Part shown: in pieces, positions 26,606-35,072 of the stretch
Numbering within the stretch: the stretch's first letter is position 1
Layout of the letters: every line of letters starts with the position of its first letter
Source of the DNA: Mariprofundus micogutta
GTDB taxonomy: Bacteria; Pseudomonadota; Zetaproteobacteria; Mariprofundales; Mariprofundaceae
Length of the DNA stretch: 64,000 bases
Direction: 5' to 3'
NCBI RefSeq assembly: GCF_001895085.1
Contig: NZ_BDFD01000009.1
Location: 41,205 to 105,204 of the forward strand
Translations under genes and position numbers: made by a program
Notes under the pieces: generated by a model
Told to the model about the DNA's origin: nothing
Database searches by the model: none
The model's input: the letters and a program-made list of their open reading frames with translations, nothing else

Positions 26606-26811
26606 CAGTTCAACTCCAGATCATTCAACACCAGTTCAGCAGCCTTGATGTCATCCTCAGCAATAAGTACGCGAGCATCCATGACGCTCGGCAGTGGCAT
26701 CAGTGCATTCATGCCTGCATTATCAACACGAAACAGAATATTTCTCTCTGCAAGTGCATCGGTAAGAACCTGCAGCAGCACAGGGTCGGAAAGCTTAATT
26801 AATTCTATCAT
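26605..26811 (-). CDS. DUF2007 small protein
   Basis: A 68-residue protein: ELIKLSDPVLLQVLTDALAERNILFRVDN, then LPSVMDARVLIAEDDIKAAELVLNDL. This beta-alpha-beta layout, with a strand after a PsvMDaRVlV-like segment and a final AELVL helix, matches DUF2007 (putative signal transducing protein, PII-like fold). It is divergently oriented from tldD, 45 bp away, and coupled to the EI24 gene. No known activity. Confidence 0.8.
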   Translation of the reverse strand: MIELIKLSDPVLLQVLTDALAERNILFRVDNAGMNALMPLPSVMDARVLIAEDDIKAAELVLNDLELN

Positions 26812-26856
26812 GGACGCAGCTTATGTGGATTCACTAACCGCGTCACGCTTGACAGA

Positions 26857-28320
26857 GTGCGGCCAGACATGACGATGTGCTGCATGTCCAGTCAAACACA
26901 CACACCCGCTTCAGATTCACTACCCGTATCCGAAGATACCCTGCAATCGGTTCTCTCTCTGATGTTGCCTGCCGATGCAGATGACGGTGATCTATATATT
27001 GAACACAGCACAGCCGAATCTCTGGCACTGGAAGAGGGTCGCGTTAAACATGTATCCGCCTCAACGCATCAGGGTATGGGTGCACGGGTGATTAAAGGTG
27101 AAGCTTCCGGACATGCCTTTACCGACCGGCTTGACCCGGCCGCATTGATGGAGGCTGGAAAATCGGCACGAGCCATTGCTCTGAGCGGAGAGACTAAAGG
27201 ACCGGTTGCCATTCATCCGGACCATTCCTCCCCTGCCCTGTACCAGAATATCAATCCTTCTGAAGGCGTGGACTTTCTACAGCGCAAAACACTGCTGGAA
27301 GAGCTTGATGCGCTGGCGCGAAGCCTCGATCCGCGTGTGAAACAGGTGTTTGCCAACGTCTCATCCTCATTTTCGGATATTCATATTATTCGTATGGATG
27401 GTGGCCATCTGCATGATGCCCGACCGCTTGTACGCCTGAACATCTCGGTTGTTGTCGAACAGAATGGTATGCGCGAAACAGGCTCTGCCGGTGGTGGCGG
27501 CCGTTTTTCTCTTTCACGACTGACTGAAGGTGATGAAGCCAAACGACTGGTTCGTGAAGCGGTACGTCTGGCCATTCTCAATCTGGATGCACAGGAAGCG
27601 CCAGCCGGTACTTTTCCGGTTGTACTCGGGCCGGGCTGGCCAGGCATTCTACTGCACGAAGCTATCGGTCACGGACTTGAAGGTGATTTTAACCGCAAGG
27701 GAACCTCTGTTTTTTCAGACAAGATGGGCCAGCAGGTTGCAGCGCGTGGGATTACCGTTGTCGATGACGGCACTATCCATGAGCGGCGTGGTTCGCTGAC
27801 GATTGATGATGAAGGCACACCGAGCAATCGTACTGTGCTGATCGAAGATGGCATTTTAACAGGTTACCTGATGGACAGACAAAATGCCCGACTGATGGGC
27901 ATGCAGCCGACCGGCAACGGACGCCGAGAATCCTATGCGCACCCCGTACTGCCGCGCATGACCAATACATTTATGCTGGCCGGTAAAGATGAACCGGATG
28001 ATATCGTGGCATCACTGGATCGCGGTATTTACGCTGTTAATTTTGGTGGCGGTCAGGTGGACATCACTTCAGGTAAATTTGTTTTTACCACGTCGGAAGC
28101 CTATTACGTTGAAAACGGTAAAATTCAGCATCCGGTTAAAGGCGCAACCCTGATCGGCCTCGGACACGAGGTTCTGCAAAAGGTGTCGATGATCGGTAAC
28201 GATCTGAAGCTTGATCCGGGTGTGGGTACATGCGGCAAGGGCGGCCAATCGGTGCCTGTCGGTGTTGGACTGCCAACGCTGCGCATTGATGAGTTGACCA
28301 TCGGAGGAACCGAAACATGA
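26857..28320 (+). CDS. tldD: Metalloprotease TldD
   Basis: A 487-residue TldD. The zinc site is HEAIGHGLEGD (about residue 268), preceded by VVLGPGWPGILLHE, and the GMGARVIKGEASGHAFTD segment near the N-terminus is conserved. TldD and PmbA/TldE form a heterodimeric protease that degrades unfolded peptides and matures some RiPPs such as microcin B17 and helps CcdA turnover. Several ATGs occur in the first 30 bases; ATG 26884 (MSSQTH) is an alternative start. Its stop overlaps the pmbA start as ATGA. Confidence 0.95.
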   Translation: MRPDMTMCCMSSQTHTPASDSLPVSEDTLQSVLSLMLPADADDGDLYIEHSTAESLALEEGRVKHVSASTHQGMGARVIKGEASGHAFTDRLDPAALMEAGKSARAIALSGETKGPVAIHPDHSSPALYQNINPSEGVDFLQRKTLLEELDALARSLDPRVKQVFANVSSSFSDIHIIRMDGGHLHDARPLVRLNISVVVEQNGMRETGSAGGGGRFSLSRLTEGDEAKRLVREAVRLAILNLDAQEAPAGTFPVVLGPGWPGILLHEAIGHGLEGDFNRKGTSVFSDKMGQQVAARGITVVDDGTIHERRGSLTIDDEGTPSNRTVLIEDGILTGYLMDRQNARLMGMQPTGNGRRESYAHPVLPRMTNTFMLAGKDEPDDIVASLDRGIYAVNFGGGQVDITSGKFVFTTSEAYYVENGKIQHPVKGATLIGLGHEVLQKVSMIGNDLKLDPGVGTCGKGGQSVPVGVGLPTLRIDELTIGGTET

Positions 28321-29714
28321 GTTTGCCGACTGAATCATCATCGCACGCCCCTTCTCTCTCCTATCTGGCTGCAAAGCTTATTGATGAAGCGCGCAAAGCG
28401 GGCGCAACCTATGTTGATGCGCTGGCCGTCAATGATACCGGCGACTCCATCAGCGTACGCAACGGCGCTGTTGAATCGGTTGAACGCGAAGATGCACAGG
28501 GTATGGGCTTACGTGCTTTTGTTGAAACAGACAGAGGGCTCGCTTTTGCCACCGCTTCCAGTTCAGACGTATCTGAATCAGGTCTCAAAAAACTGGCTGA
28601 ACAGGTCGTTCTCATGGCCAGAATTTCAGAACCGGATCCGAATGCCATGCCTCCTGTCGGAGCGAACCATCCTGATGCCGATGAGCTGAAAGAGTGGAAC
28701 AAAAAACACCCGGGTGGCAATCCCGGCTGGGATATTGGGCAGGCCAGAGATGCAGCTCTGCATTGCGAAGACGTTGCACGCCACTATTCAGATAAAATCA
28801 CCAATTCCGAAGGTGCTGAAGCAAGTTTCGGCCACAACCGGGTCGCCTACGCCTCCTGCGACGGTTTTGCCGCCGAATACGGCAAATCATCAGCCTCGAT
28901 CAGCGTCTCTGTCATTGCAGGAAGCGGTGAAGGTATGCAACGAGATTATGCCTGGCATCGCGCCAGACATGTAAATGATCTGCGCAGCCCTGAACTTATT
29001 GCTGAAGAAGCAGCATCGCGTGCAGTCAGTCGGCTCAATGCCGGCAGCATGCACAGTGGACACAGTAGCATCGTATTTGAACCACGTACGGCCACATCAC
29101 TGCTTGGTCATCTGGTCGGAGCCATCAATGGCCGCTCCGTTTTACAGCAGCGTTCTTTTCTCACAGATGCATTAGGTCAGACTATATTTCCGGATTTCGT
29201 CAACATCGAAGACAAACACGATCACCCGGAAGGCTTGGGCAACCGTCTGTTTGATGGTGAAGGCACACGCTGCTCCGCTCACTCGCTGATTGATCGCGGT
29301 GTGCTGACAACCTTCCTCACTGATCGCTACACTGCCAAGCGTCTGAATATGCAGGAAACAGGCAGTGCCATGCGTGGTCTCACCGGTGATATCGGTATTG
29401 GCTCATCCAATCTGATCTGGCAGCCGGGTTCACATAGCCAGAAAGCCATGCTGAAAGAGATTGGTAACGGACTGCTTGTGACCGAACTCATCGGTTTTGG
29501 CGTTAATCCGGTCACAGGCGATTATTCACGTGGTGCTGGCGGCTTCCTGATTGAAAATGGTGAAATTAGTCGGCCGGTTCAGGGCATTACCATTGCGGGA
29601 AATCTGAAAGAGATGTTTGCCAATATTGAACTGGTTGGCTCTGATCTGAGCTGGTTCGGATCAACGGCTGTGCCATCCATTGCTGTTTCCGGTATGACCA
29701 TCGCGGGACAGTAA
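28317..29714 (+). CDS. pmbA: Metalloprotease PmbA/TldE
   Basis: A 465-residue TldE subunit lacking the HExxxH zinc motif, as expected. Family segments include GDSISVRNGAVESVEREDAQGMGLR at the N-terminus, VIAGSGEGMQRDYAWH, GALTDRYTAKRLNMQ-like SLIDRGVLTTFLTDRYTAKRL, and the C-terminal GAGGFLIENGEISRPVQGITIAGNL. It partners TldD, which is encoded immediately upstream with overlapping codons. In E. coli the two genes are apart; here they form one unit. Confidence 0.95.
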   Translation: MSLPTESSSHAPSLSYLAAKLIDEARKAGATYVDALAVNDTGDSISVRNGAVESVEREDAQGMGLRAFVETDRGLAFATASSSDVSESGLKKLAEQVVLMARISEPDPNAMPPVGANHPDADELKEWNKKHPGGNPGWDIGQARDAALHCEDVARHYSDKITNSEGAEASFGHNRVAYASCDGFAAEYGKSSASISVSVIAGSGEGMQRDYAWHRARHVNDLRSPELIAEEAASRAVSRLNAGSMHSGHSSIVFEPRTATSLLGHLVGAINGRSVLQQRSFLTDALGQTIFPDFVNIEDKHDHPEGLGNRLFDGEGTRCSAHSLIDRGVLTTFLTDRYTAKRLNMQETGSAMRGLTGDIGIGSSNLIWQPGSHSQKAMLKEIGNGLLVTELIGFGVNPVTGDYSRGAGGFLIENGEISRPVQGITIAGNLKEMFANIELVGSDLSWFGSTAVPSIAVSGMTIAGQ

Positions 29715-29752
29715 AAGCCCCCGCCGCAGAAAAGACGAAATATCCCTGCGGT

Positions 29753-30637
29753 TCAAGGTTTCATCTCAGATAATAAGCGATCCATCATCGATTCGGCCTG
29801 AGCGGCGTAACCGCCGCCAAACAGATTGGCGTGGTTGAGGGTGTGATAGAGATTATACAACTCTTTTCGCACCTGGTATCCCACATGCAGCGGCCAGACC
29901 TCATTATAAGCGGCATAAAACCCTGCATTGAAACCACCGAATAGTTCAGTCATGGCCAGATCAGCTTCCCGGTCACCGTAATAAACTGCCGGGTCAAATA
30001 TCACCGGGTTGCCATCTGTATCAAAGCTGCAGTTACCTCCCCACAGATCGCCATGTAACAACGAAGCCTGTGGAGCATAATCGCTGAAAAAAACATCAAG
30101 ATCAGCCAGCAACCGATCCCCCTTATCCTGCAATGATCCGCTTAATCCATGGCGAGATGCTAGGTCCAGTTGAAATTGCAGGCGCTGTTGCCTGTAAAAT
30201 GTTACCCAATGATCGGATTGACTGTTCTGCTGCACTGTTGAACCAATGGTATTATCACGATACCAGCCAAATTGTTCAGATGTATTGCGATGAAGAGCGG
30301 CCAGTTGTTCACCGAGCAGTTGCGCTGAATGGCTCCCTTGTCTGCCAAATGAAATATATTCCGTCACCAGCCATGCACGCCCTGATTCAGCGCCATAACA
30401 GACGGGTTCCGGCACCCGGATAGCTTTCGCAGCAGCCAGTTCCCTTAAGCCTTCGGCTTCGGCCTCGAACATGGAGAGACCTTGTTCGCCATTCAATTTC
30501 ACAAAATAGCTGCTATCTCCATCATCAATTCGATATGCCGAATTGATGCTGCCACCGGAGAGACTGTTGGTATGAGTGATGTTAAAACTGCAATCAAGAG
30601 CCTGCGATATAGAGTGCTCTACTGCCTGCCAAAGCAT
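29753..30637 (-). CDS. Fructosamine kinase-like protein (YniA family)
   Basis: A 294-residue aminoglycoside-phosphotransferase-fold kinase. It has SLSGGSINSAYRI at the nucleotide-binding lobe, YFVKLNG with the ATP-contact Lys, the catalytic loop LLHGDLWGGNCSFD (about residue 197) and metal-binding VIFDPAVYYGDREADLAM. Members phosphorylate ketosamines to reverse protein glycation or act on small metabolites. It lies 6 bp from the DUF2062 gene on the same strand and converges with pmbA. Confidence 0.88.
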   Translation of the reverse strand: MLWQAVEHSISQALDCSFNITHTNSLSGGSINSAYRIDDGDSSYFVKLNGEQGLSMFEAEAEGLRELAAAKAIRVPEPVCYGAESGRAWLVTEYISFGRQGSHSAQLLGEQLAALHRNTSEQFGWYRDNTIGSTVQQNSQSDHWVTFYRQQRLQFQLDLASRHGLSGSLQDKGDRLLADLDVFFSDYAPQASLLHGDLWGGNCSFDTDGNPVIFDPAVYYGDREADLAMTELFGGFNAGFYAAYNEVWPLHVGYQVRKELYNLYHTLNHANLFGGGYAAQAESMMDRLLSEMKP

Positions 30638-30643
30638 GGCTTA

Positions 30644-31162
30644 TCAGTGCTGATTGCCAAGGTGTCTGCGACGCCATTTGCGCAACACCATCCAGCGCCA
30701 CAAAAGATTTATACCCAGATAACCAAGCAAACCTGCAGTAATGCCTACAACAGCACAGCCGAGCAGGAACGGCTGCCAGATCAGGGAAAGCTCGCTGCCC
30801 AGCCATTCAAGACTAAGTTCAAACTCAAAATCCTTTTGCGGTGTATTCATCACCCACGCACCAACAACGTAAGCGCCGTAGAACATCGGGGGAATGGTGA
30901 CCGGATTGGTTAGCCAGACCAGCACGACTGACAGTGGCAGGTTGGCATGCACCAGGATGGCACCACCTGAAGCAATAACCATCTGAAAAGGAACCGGGAT
31001 AAATGCACAGACAAGGCCTACCAAGAATGCTTTGGCGACGGAGTGACGGTTCAGATGCCAGAGTGCGGGGTTATGCAGAAGCGTACCAAAACACTGTAAA
31101 TATTTGTGTTCCTTGATCGTCTTATGATCCGGCATATAACGGCGTAACAGCTTCCTTGGCAT
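30644..31162 (-). CDS. DUF2062 membrane protein
   Basis: A 172-residue protein with three hydrophobic segments. Conserved DUF2062 features are LWHLNRHSVAKAFLVGLVCAFIP with the following PFQM, and LVWLTNPVTIPPMFYGAY. The N-terminal 40 residues are basic and cytosolic, and the C-terminal tail is strongly basic (RKWRRRH). Function is unknown; family members often sit near envelope biogenesis genes. It is probably co-transcribed with the downstream fructosamine-kinase-like gene. Confidence 0.85.
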   Translation of the reverse strand: MPRKLLRRYMPDHKTIKEHKYLQCFGTLLHNPALWHLNRHSVAKAFLVGLVCAFIPVPFQMVIASGGAILVHANLPLSVVLVWLTNPVTIPPMFYGAYVVGAWVMNTPQKDFEFELSLEWLGSELSLIWQPFLLGCAVVGITAGLLGYLGINLLWRWMVLRKWRRRHLGNQH

Positions 31163-31243
31163 GGAAAGGTATTATGTCAGGACAAGCTTTTTAAAACAAT
31201 ACAAGCAGTAATAATGAAACTGATTTCCGCTTAAATCGAAGGC

Positions 31244-33115
31244 TTAATTCAGTCGTTGCCTGATAACCCGGCTTAATTCATCCACAGCCAATGGTTTGTT
31301 GAGCACCATGTTCCAGTCGGAAACCATTTCCAGGGTTGCTTCATGATCGCGATCATAACCTGATATAAAAATAACCTTGGCATCCGGGTTCAATTTCTGG
31401 ATACGATCTGCTGCTGCTTTCCCACCAAGTACCGGCATTACGATATCCATCAGCACCAGATCAATCCCAGGATTGGCTTTGTAGACCTCCACGGCTTGCA
31501 GACCATTTGTAGCTGTCAAAACCCTGTAACCAAGATTTCTTAACAGTTGTTCACTCACATCAAGAAGGTTTTCGTCGTCATCCACCAGCAACAGGCATTC
31601 CCCCTGCCCTGTCTCTATCGCTTTATTCTGCCACCCTATTGCTGCATGCTCACTTTCAAGCAGAGGCAGATAGATATTAAAAGTTGTGCCCTTACCCAAA
31701 TGACTTACCAAGTCGATGAAACCACCATGCGACTGTATCGCCCCATACACCATCGATAAGCCCAGCCCCGTACCTTTACCGACCTCCTTGGTGGTGAAAA
31801 ACGGCTCATAGATTCTATTCAGTTTTTCTTCCGGGATACCACATCCATTGTCCTCTACTGTGAGAATCACGTATTCACAGTTCCTTGCATCAGGGTATTT
31901 CCTCAGAAAGCTCTTGCCCGCTTTACTCCTGACCAGCGACACATTGATAAAGGGTTCATTGACACCACTTAATGCATCACGGGCATTGTTCATCAAATTC
32001 ATCAAAATCTGCTGAATCTGGGTAGTATCGCCTTTGATAAGACATTTACCTTCAGGCAAGACCAGATCACAACAGATATGTTCAGGCACTGACACTTTGG
32101 CCAGTTTGTAGGCCTCTTTGAGAAATACACCCAGATCAAATTCCGCCAGTGTCACCACATCCTTACGCGCAAAAGTCATCAACTGACGAATCATATCCGC
32201 AGCATGCATGGTCAGGTCACCGATTTTATCCAACCGGCGTTGCGCCTCCGGAGCATCAATCTGACGCTGAATCAGATAGAGGTTGGCGGTAATTCCCGAG
32301 AGCATATTATTGAAATCGTGCGCGATTCCCCCGACAAGTGTGCCCATTGACTCCATTTTCTGAGCATGTTCATACTTCATCTCGGCAAACTCTTTCTGCT
32401 GCAGTGCCTCGATTTTCTCATCCACTTCCTGACTCAGCTTCTGATTGATTATTCTTAACTGTTCCGTTCGTTTATGTACCGTCTGCTCAAGATGATCCTG
32501 GGCATGGCGCAGCTCTTCTTCACTGGTTTTGAGATCATCGTTAATTTGCTGCAATTCGGTCTGCCGCCTCTCCTGCTGCAACTGAAATGCGCAGGCGATA
32601 ATTGAAAAACAGAGAAACATTGCGGGTACAAAACGCAAGGTATCTGCACTGTAGCTGAAAGCCATAAAGCCCAGATCATCTAATACCAACAAGCCAGCAT
32701 AGAAAAACACGAAAGCCGCGACCCACAGCCAGCCAATGCGAACCCCCATGAGAAGAAAAGCCAGAAACGGGAAAATTAATCCCCAGTAAATACCGGTATT
32801 TGCAATGCCGCCGTCGGCAAACAGTGCTACAAACGTGAGAAAAGCGAGGCACATGAAAATCTCACGTGAATGATTGAACCAGCATCCTCTGTATCCATTG
32901 ATAATAACGGGAACAAACGACAAGCCGACTATAATCAAGACATAGGCAAGCCATTCATGGCCATACAGAAAGTTAATAATCGAAAAAACAGAACAGACTG
33001 AGATGGATAACGTAAGCAGCAGCATGAGGACAGCTTTCTGGCCACTTTCATCCGGACTATAATTTCCATAGCCGGAAAACAGTAATTTCACCTTCTCATT
33101 TATCCTTTGAACCAA
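31244..33115 (-). CDS. Membrane hybrid histidine kinase with C-terminal receiver
   Basis: A 623-residue sensor. Residues about 25-180 hold six membrane helices with a GGIANTGIYWGLIFPFLAF motif, followed by a coiled coil (about 185-245). The HisKA His lies in GGIAHDFNNMLSG (about residue 265), and the ATPase has NLMNNARDAL, ILTVEDNGCGIPE and GTGLGLSMVYGAIQSHGG. The C-terminal receiver (about 500-620) has LLLVDDDEN, the phospho-acceptor Asp in LVLMDIVMP and a Lys in VLNKPL. No PAS or periplasmic domain is present. The core resembles the kinases at 39019-45309 and 56145-58694. No cognate output protein is adjacent. Confidence 0.92.
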   Translation of the reverse strand: MVQRINEKVKLLFSGYGNYSPDESGQKAVLMLLLTLSISVCSVFSIINFLYGHEWLAYVLIIVGLSFVPVIINGYRGCWFNHSREIFMCLAFLTFVALFADGGIANTGIYWGLIFPFLAFLLMGVRIGWLWVAAFVFFYAGLLVLDDLGFMAFSYSADTLRFVPAMFLCFSIIACAFQLQQERRQTELQQINDDLKTSEEELRHAQDHLEQTVHKRTEQLRIINQKLSQEVDEKIEALQQKEFAEMKYEHAQKMESMGTLVGGIAHDFNNMLSGITANLYLIQRQIDAPEAQRRLDKIGDLTMHAADMIRQLMTFARKDVVTLAEFDLGVFLKEAYKLAKVSVPEHICCDLVLPEGKCLIKGDTTQIQQILMNLMNNARDALSGVNEPFINVSLVRSKAGKSFLRKYPDARNCEYVILTVEDNGCGIPEEKLNRIYEPFFTTKEVGKGTGLGLSMVYGAIQSHGGFIDLVSHLGKGTTFNIYLPLLESEHAAIGWQNKAIETGQGECLLLVDDDENLLDVSEQLLRNLGYRVLTATNGLQAVEVYKANPGIDLVLMDIVMPVLGGKAAADRIQKLNPDAKVIFISGYDRDHEATLEMVSDWNMVLNKPLAVDELSRVIRQRLN

Positions 33116-33237
33116 AGCATCTCCATTGCCTAGCCAGGCTTGTTCACCAAGTGATGGCGAAAGTAAAGCCTAGTATAGCACAAAAACAAGGAATGCCAGT
33201 CTCATGCCTGAGATATCAGCATTGATGAGATGTATGC

Positions 33238-34755
33238 TTACATACTCTTGCCTTCGTGTTCGAATTCGCCAGCGCGCAATTTGACCAGATACTCTTTCAG
33301 AGCAGAGGCCACTTTACCTTGCAGTATATACAGCGCAATCAGGTTCGGGAAAGCCATGGAAAGAATCAGCAGATCAGAAAAATCGAGGATATTTCCTGCA
33401 CTGGTGATAGATGCCAATGCCACAAACAGAACAAATATAATACGGAAAATCATCGAGTAGGACTCGCCGAACACATAGGTCCAGCTGCGCTCGCCGTAAT
33501 AGGACCATGAAATCATGGTGGAGTAAGCAAACAGCACCACCGAAACAGAAAGGATGATCGGAAACCACGATATCACTGAACCGAAAGCAACTGCAGTCAG
33601 CGCAGCTCCTTTGCTGCCTTCAACCAATGCCGCATGCTCAGGGGCGTTGTACACACCGGTAATGACAATCACCAGTGCGGTCATCGTGCAGATCACAATG
33701 GTGTCGATAAACGGCTCATAAAGTGCGACAAAACCCTGTCGTACGGGATATTTCACTGATGCTGCTGAATGGGCAATAGCAGCCGAACCAATGCCAGCCT
33801 CACTGGAGAAAGCGGCACGTTTAAAGCCCTGCACAATCACACCGATCATGCCACCGGCTACAGCTGTTGGGGCAAATGCTTCACTTACAATCAGACCAAG
33901 AGCTTCCGGAACTTCGGCTGCATGGGAAGCAATAATCCACAGGCAGGCACTCAGGTAAATGAACACCATGGATGGCACAATTGCTTCAGCAGCATGGGCA
34001 ATACGTTTGATACCGCCGATAATCACAACACCCACTGCCAGTGCCATGATGACACCAAATGCGAAAGGGAACTCTTTAAAGAAGGCCACCTCAGTCTGTA
34101 CTGCACCCATCGCCTGGCTGACCTGAAACAGGTTACCTGCTCCGAGAGATCCACCAATGGTTAACAGTGCAAACAGAATCGCCAGTAGTTTACCCAGTTT
34201 TGGCATCCCCTTCTCTTTCAGGCCTCTGGAGAGGTACTGCATGCCTCCACCCATAATATGACCATCGGGACGGTATTCGCGATACATCTGACCGAGTGTC
34301 ACCTCGGTAAACTTGGTTGTCATGCCGAAGAAGCCTGCAATGATCATCCAGAAGGTCGCACCGGGACCGCCAATGCTGATAGCAATGGCCACGCCGGCAA
34401 TATTTCCCAGCCCCACCGTGGCAGACAGTGCAGTGGTCAGAGCCTGAAACGGGGAAACCTCACCCTTTGCATCTTTGGAGTGGTATTTGCCTCGAATAAC
34501 ATGAAAGGCGTGCCCCATCATGCGCAGATTGATAAAGCCAAAACGGAAGGTGAGATACACAGCGCCGGTAATCAGCCATGCAACAATAAATGGCATATTG
34601 CCTTCGCCGGGCATCACATCGAAAAACAGTACGGAAGCAAGATAACCGTTAATGGTGCCGAATATGGCATCAATTCCATTTTCTGCTGCAAATGCCGAAC
34701 TCGCCGACAGCAGCATGAATAAGAAAAGTAGTAGCTTCATAACTGACTTGTTCAT
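33238..34755 (-). CDS. Sodium:alanine symporter (AGCS family)
   Basis: A 505-residue polytopic transporter. It starts with a hydrophobic leader (KLLLFLFMLLSASSAFA), which may be a cleaved signal peptide. The AGCS signature is in SPFQALTTALSATVGLGNIAGVAIAI, followed by GPGATFWMIIAGFFGMTTKFTEVTLG; both are diagnostic. About ten further membrane helices follow, with SWSYYGERSWTYVFG near the C-terminus. It imports alanine or glycine with Na+, consistent with a marine lifestyle. It appears monocistronic. Confidence 0.92.
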   Translation of the reverse strand: MNKSVMKLLLFLFMLLSASSAFAAENGIDAIFGTINGYLASVLFFDVMPGEGNMPFIVAWLITGAVYLTFRFGFINLRMMGHAFHVIRGKYHSKDAKGEVSPFQALTTALSATVGLGNIAGVAIAISIGGPGATFWMIIAGFFGMTTKFTEVTLGQMYREYRPDGHIMGGGMQYLSRGLKEKGMPKLGKLLAILFALLTIGGSLGAGNLFQVSQAMGAVQTEVAFFKEFPFAFGVIMALAVGVVIIGGIKRIAHAAEAIVPSMVFIYLSACLWIIASHAAEVPEALGLIVSEAFAPTAVAGGMIGVIVQGFKRAAFSSEAGIGSAAIAHSAASVKYPVRQGFVALYEPFIDTIVICTMTALVIVITGVYNAPEHAALVEGSKGAALTAVAFGSVISWFPIILSVSVVLFAYSTMISWSYYGERSWTYVFGESYSMIFRIIFVLFVALASITSAGNILDFSDLLILSMAFPNLIALYILQGKVASALKEYLVKLRAGEFEHEGKSM

Positions 34756-35060
34756 TCACCCCTCCTGCAACTCAAACACTGCCGAATGCAGCAGAGATTT
34801 AAAGCTTTGGCTACCGCGACTCCAGATCAATCTCATTAAAACACGCAGTGCTTTAACGCTTATTTGATCTATTTCACCGCAGAGTACGCAAAGTAAGTCA
34901 AAGAGATAATCTTGTTATTGTACAGGTATGCATCTGACCGTCATCACGGGGTTAGCCAAAACTAAAACCCAACAGGGTTTGAACTAACGCGCCCCATAAA
35001 GCCACACCCGTGGCTTGGATTATTTTGACTAACGCGACCAATAAAGCCACACCCGTGGCT
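34756..35060. other. Repeat-rich intergenic region
   Basis: No gene is seen in these 305 bp. From left to right they hold the AGCS upstream region, a CACCGCAGAGTACGCAAAG-like stretch at 34873-34891 that resembles common dispersed intergenic words, a small hairpin (AAACCC/GGGTTT around 34966-34981) and the first copy of the 45-bp tandem repeat. Confidence 0.55.
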
Positions 35061-35072
35061 TTATTGGTCTTG
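34983..35072. repeat. 45-bp tandem repeat containing hairpins, overlapping the helicase stop
   Basis: Two adjacent 45-bp copies (34983-35027 and 35028-35072) both start ACTAACGCG and share ATAAAGCCACACCCGTGGCT. In the second copy the inverted repeat is a perfect 13-base stem, CCAATAAAGCCAC/GTGGCTTTATTGG (35038-35067), whose right arm contains the stop codon and last codons of the helicase gene. In the first copy only a 7-base stem (AAGCCAC/GTGGCTT) remains. It could act as the helicase terminator, although no T-tract follows. Confidence 0.85.
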
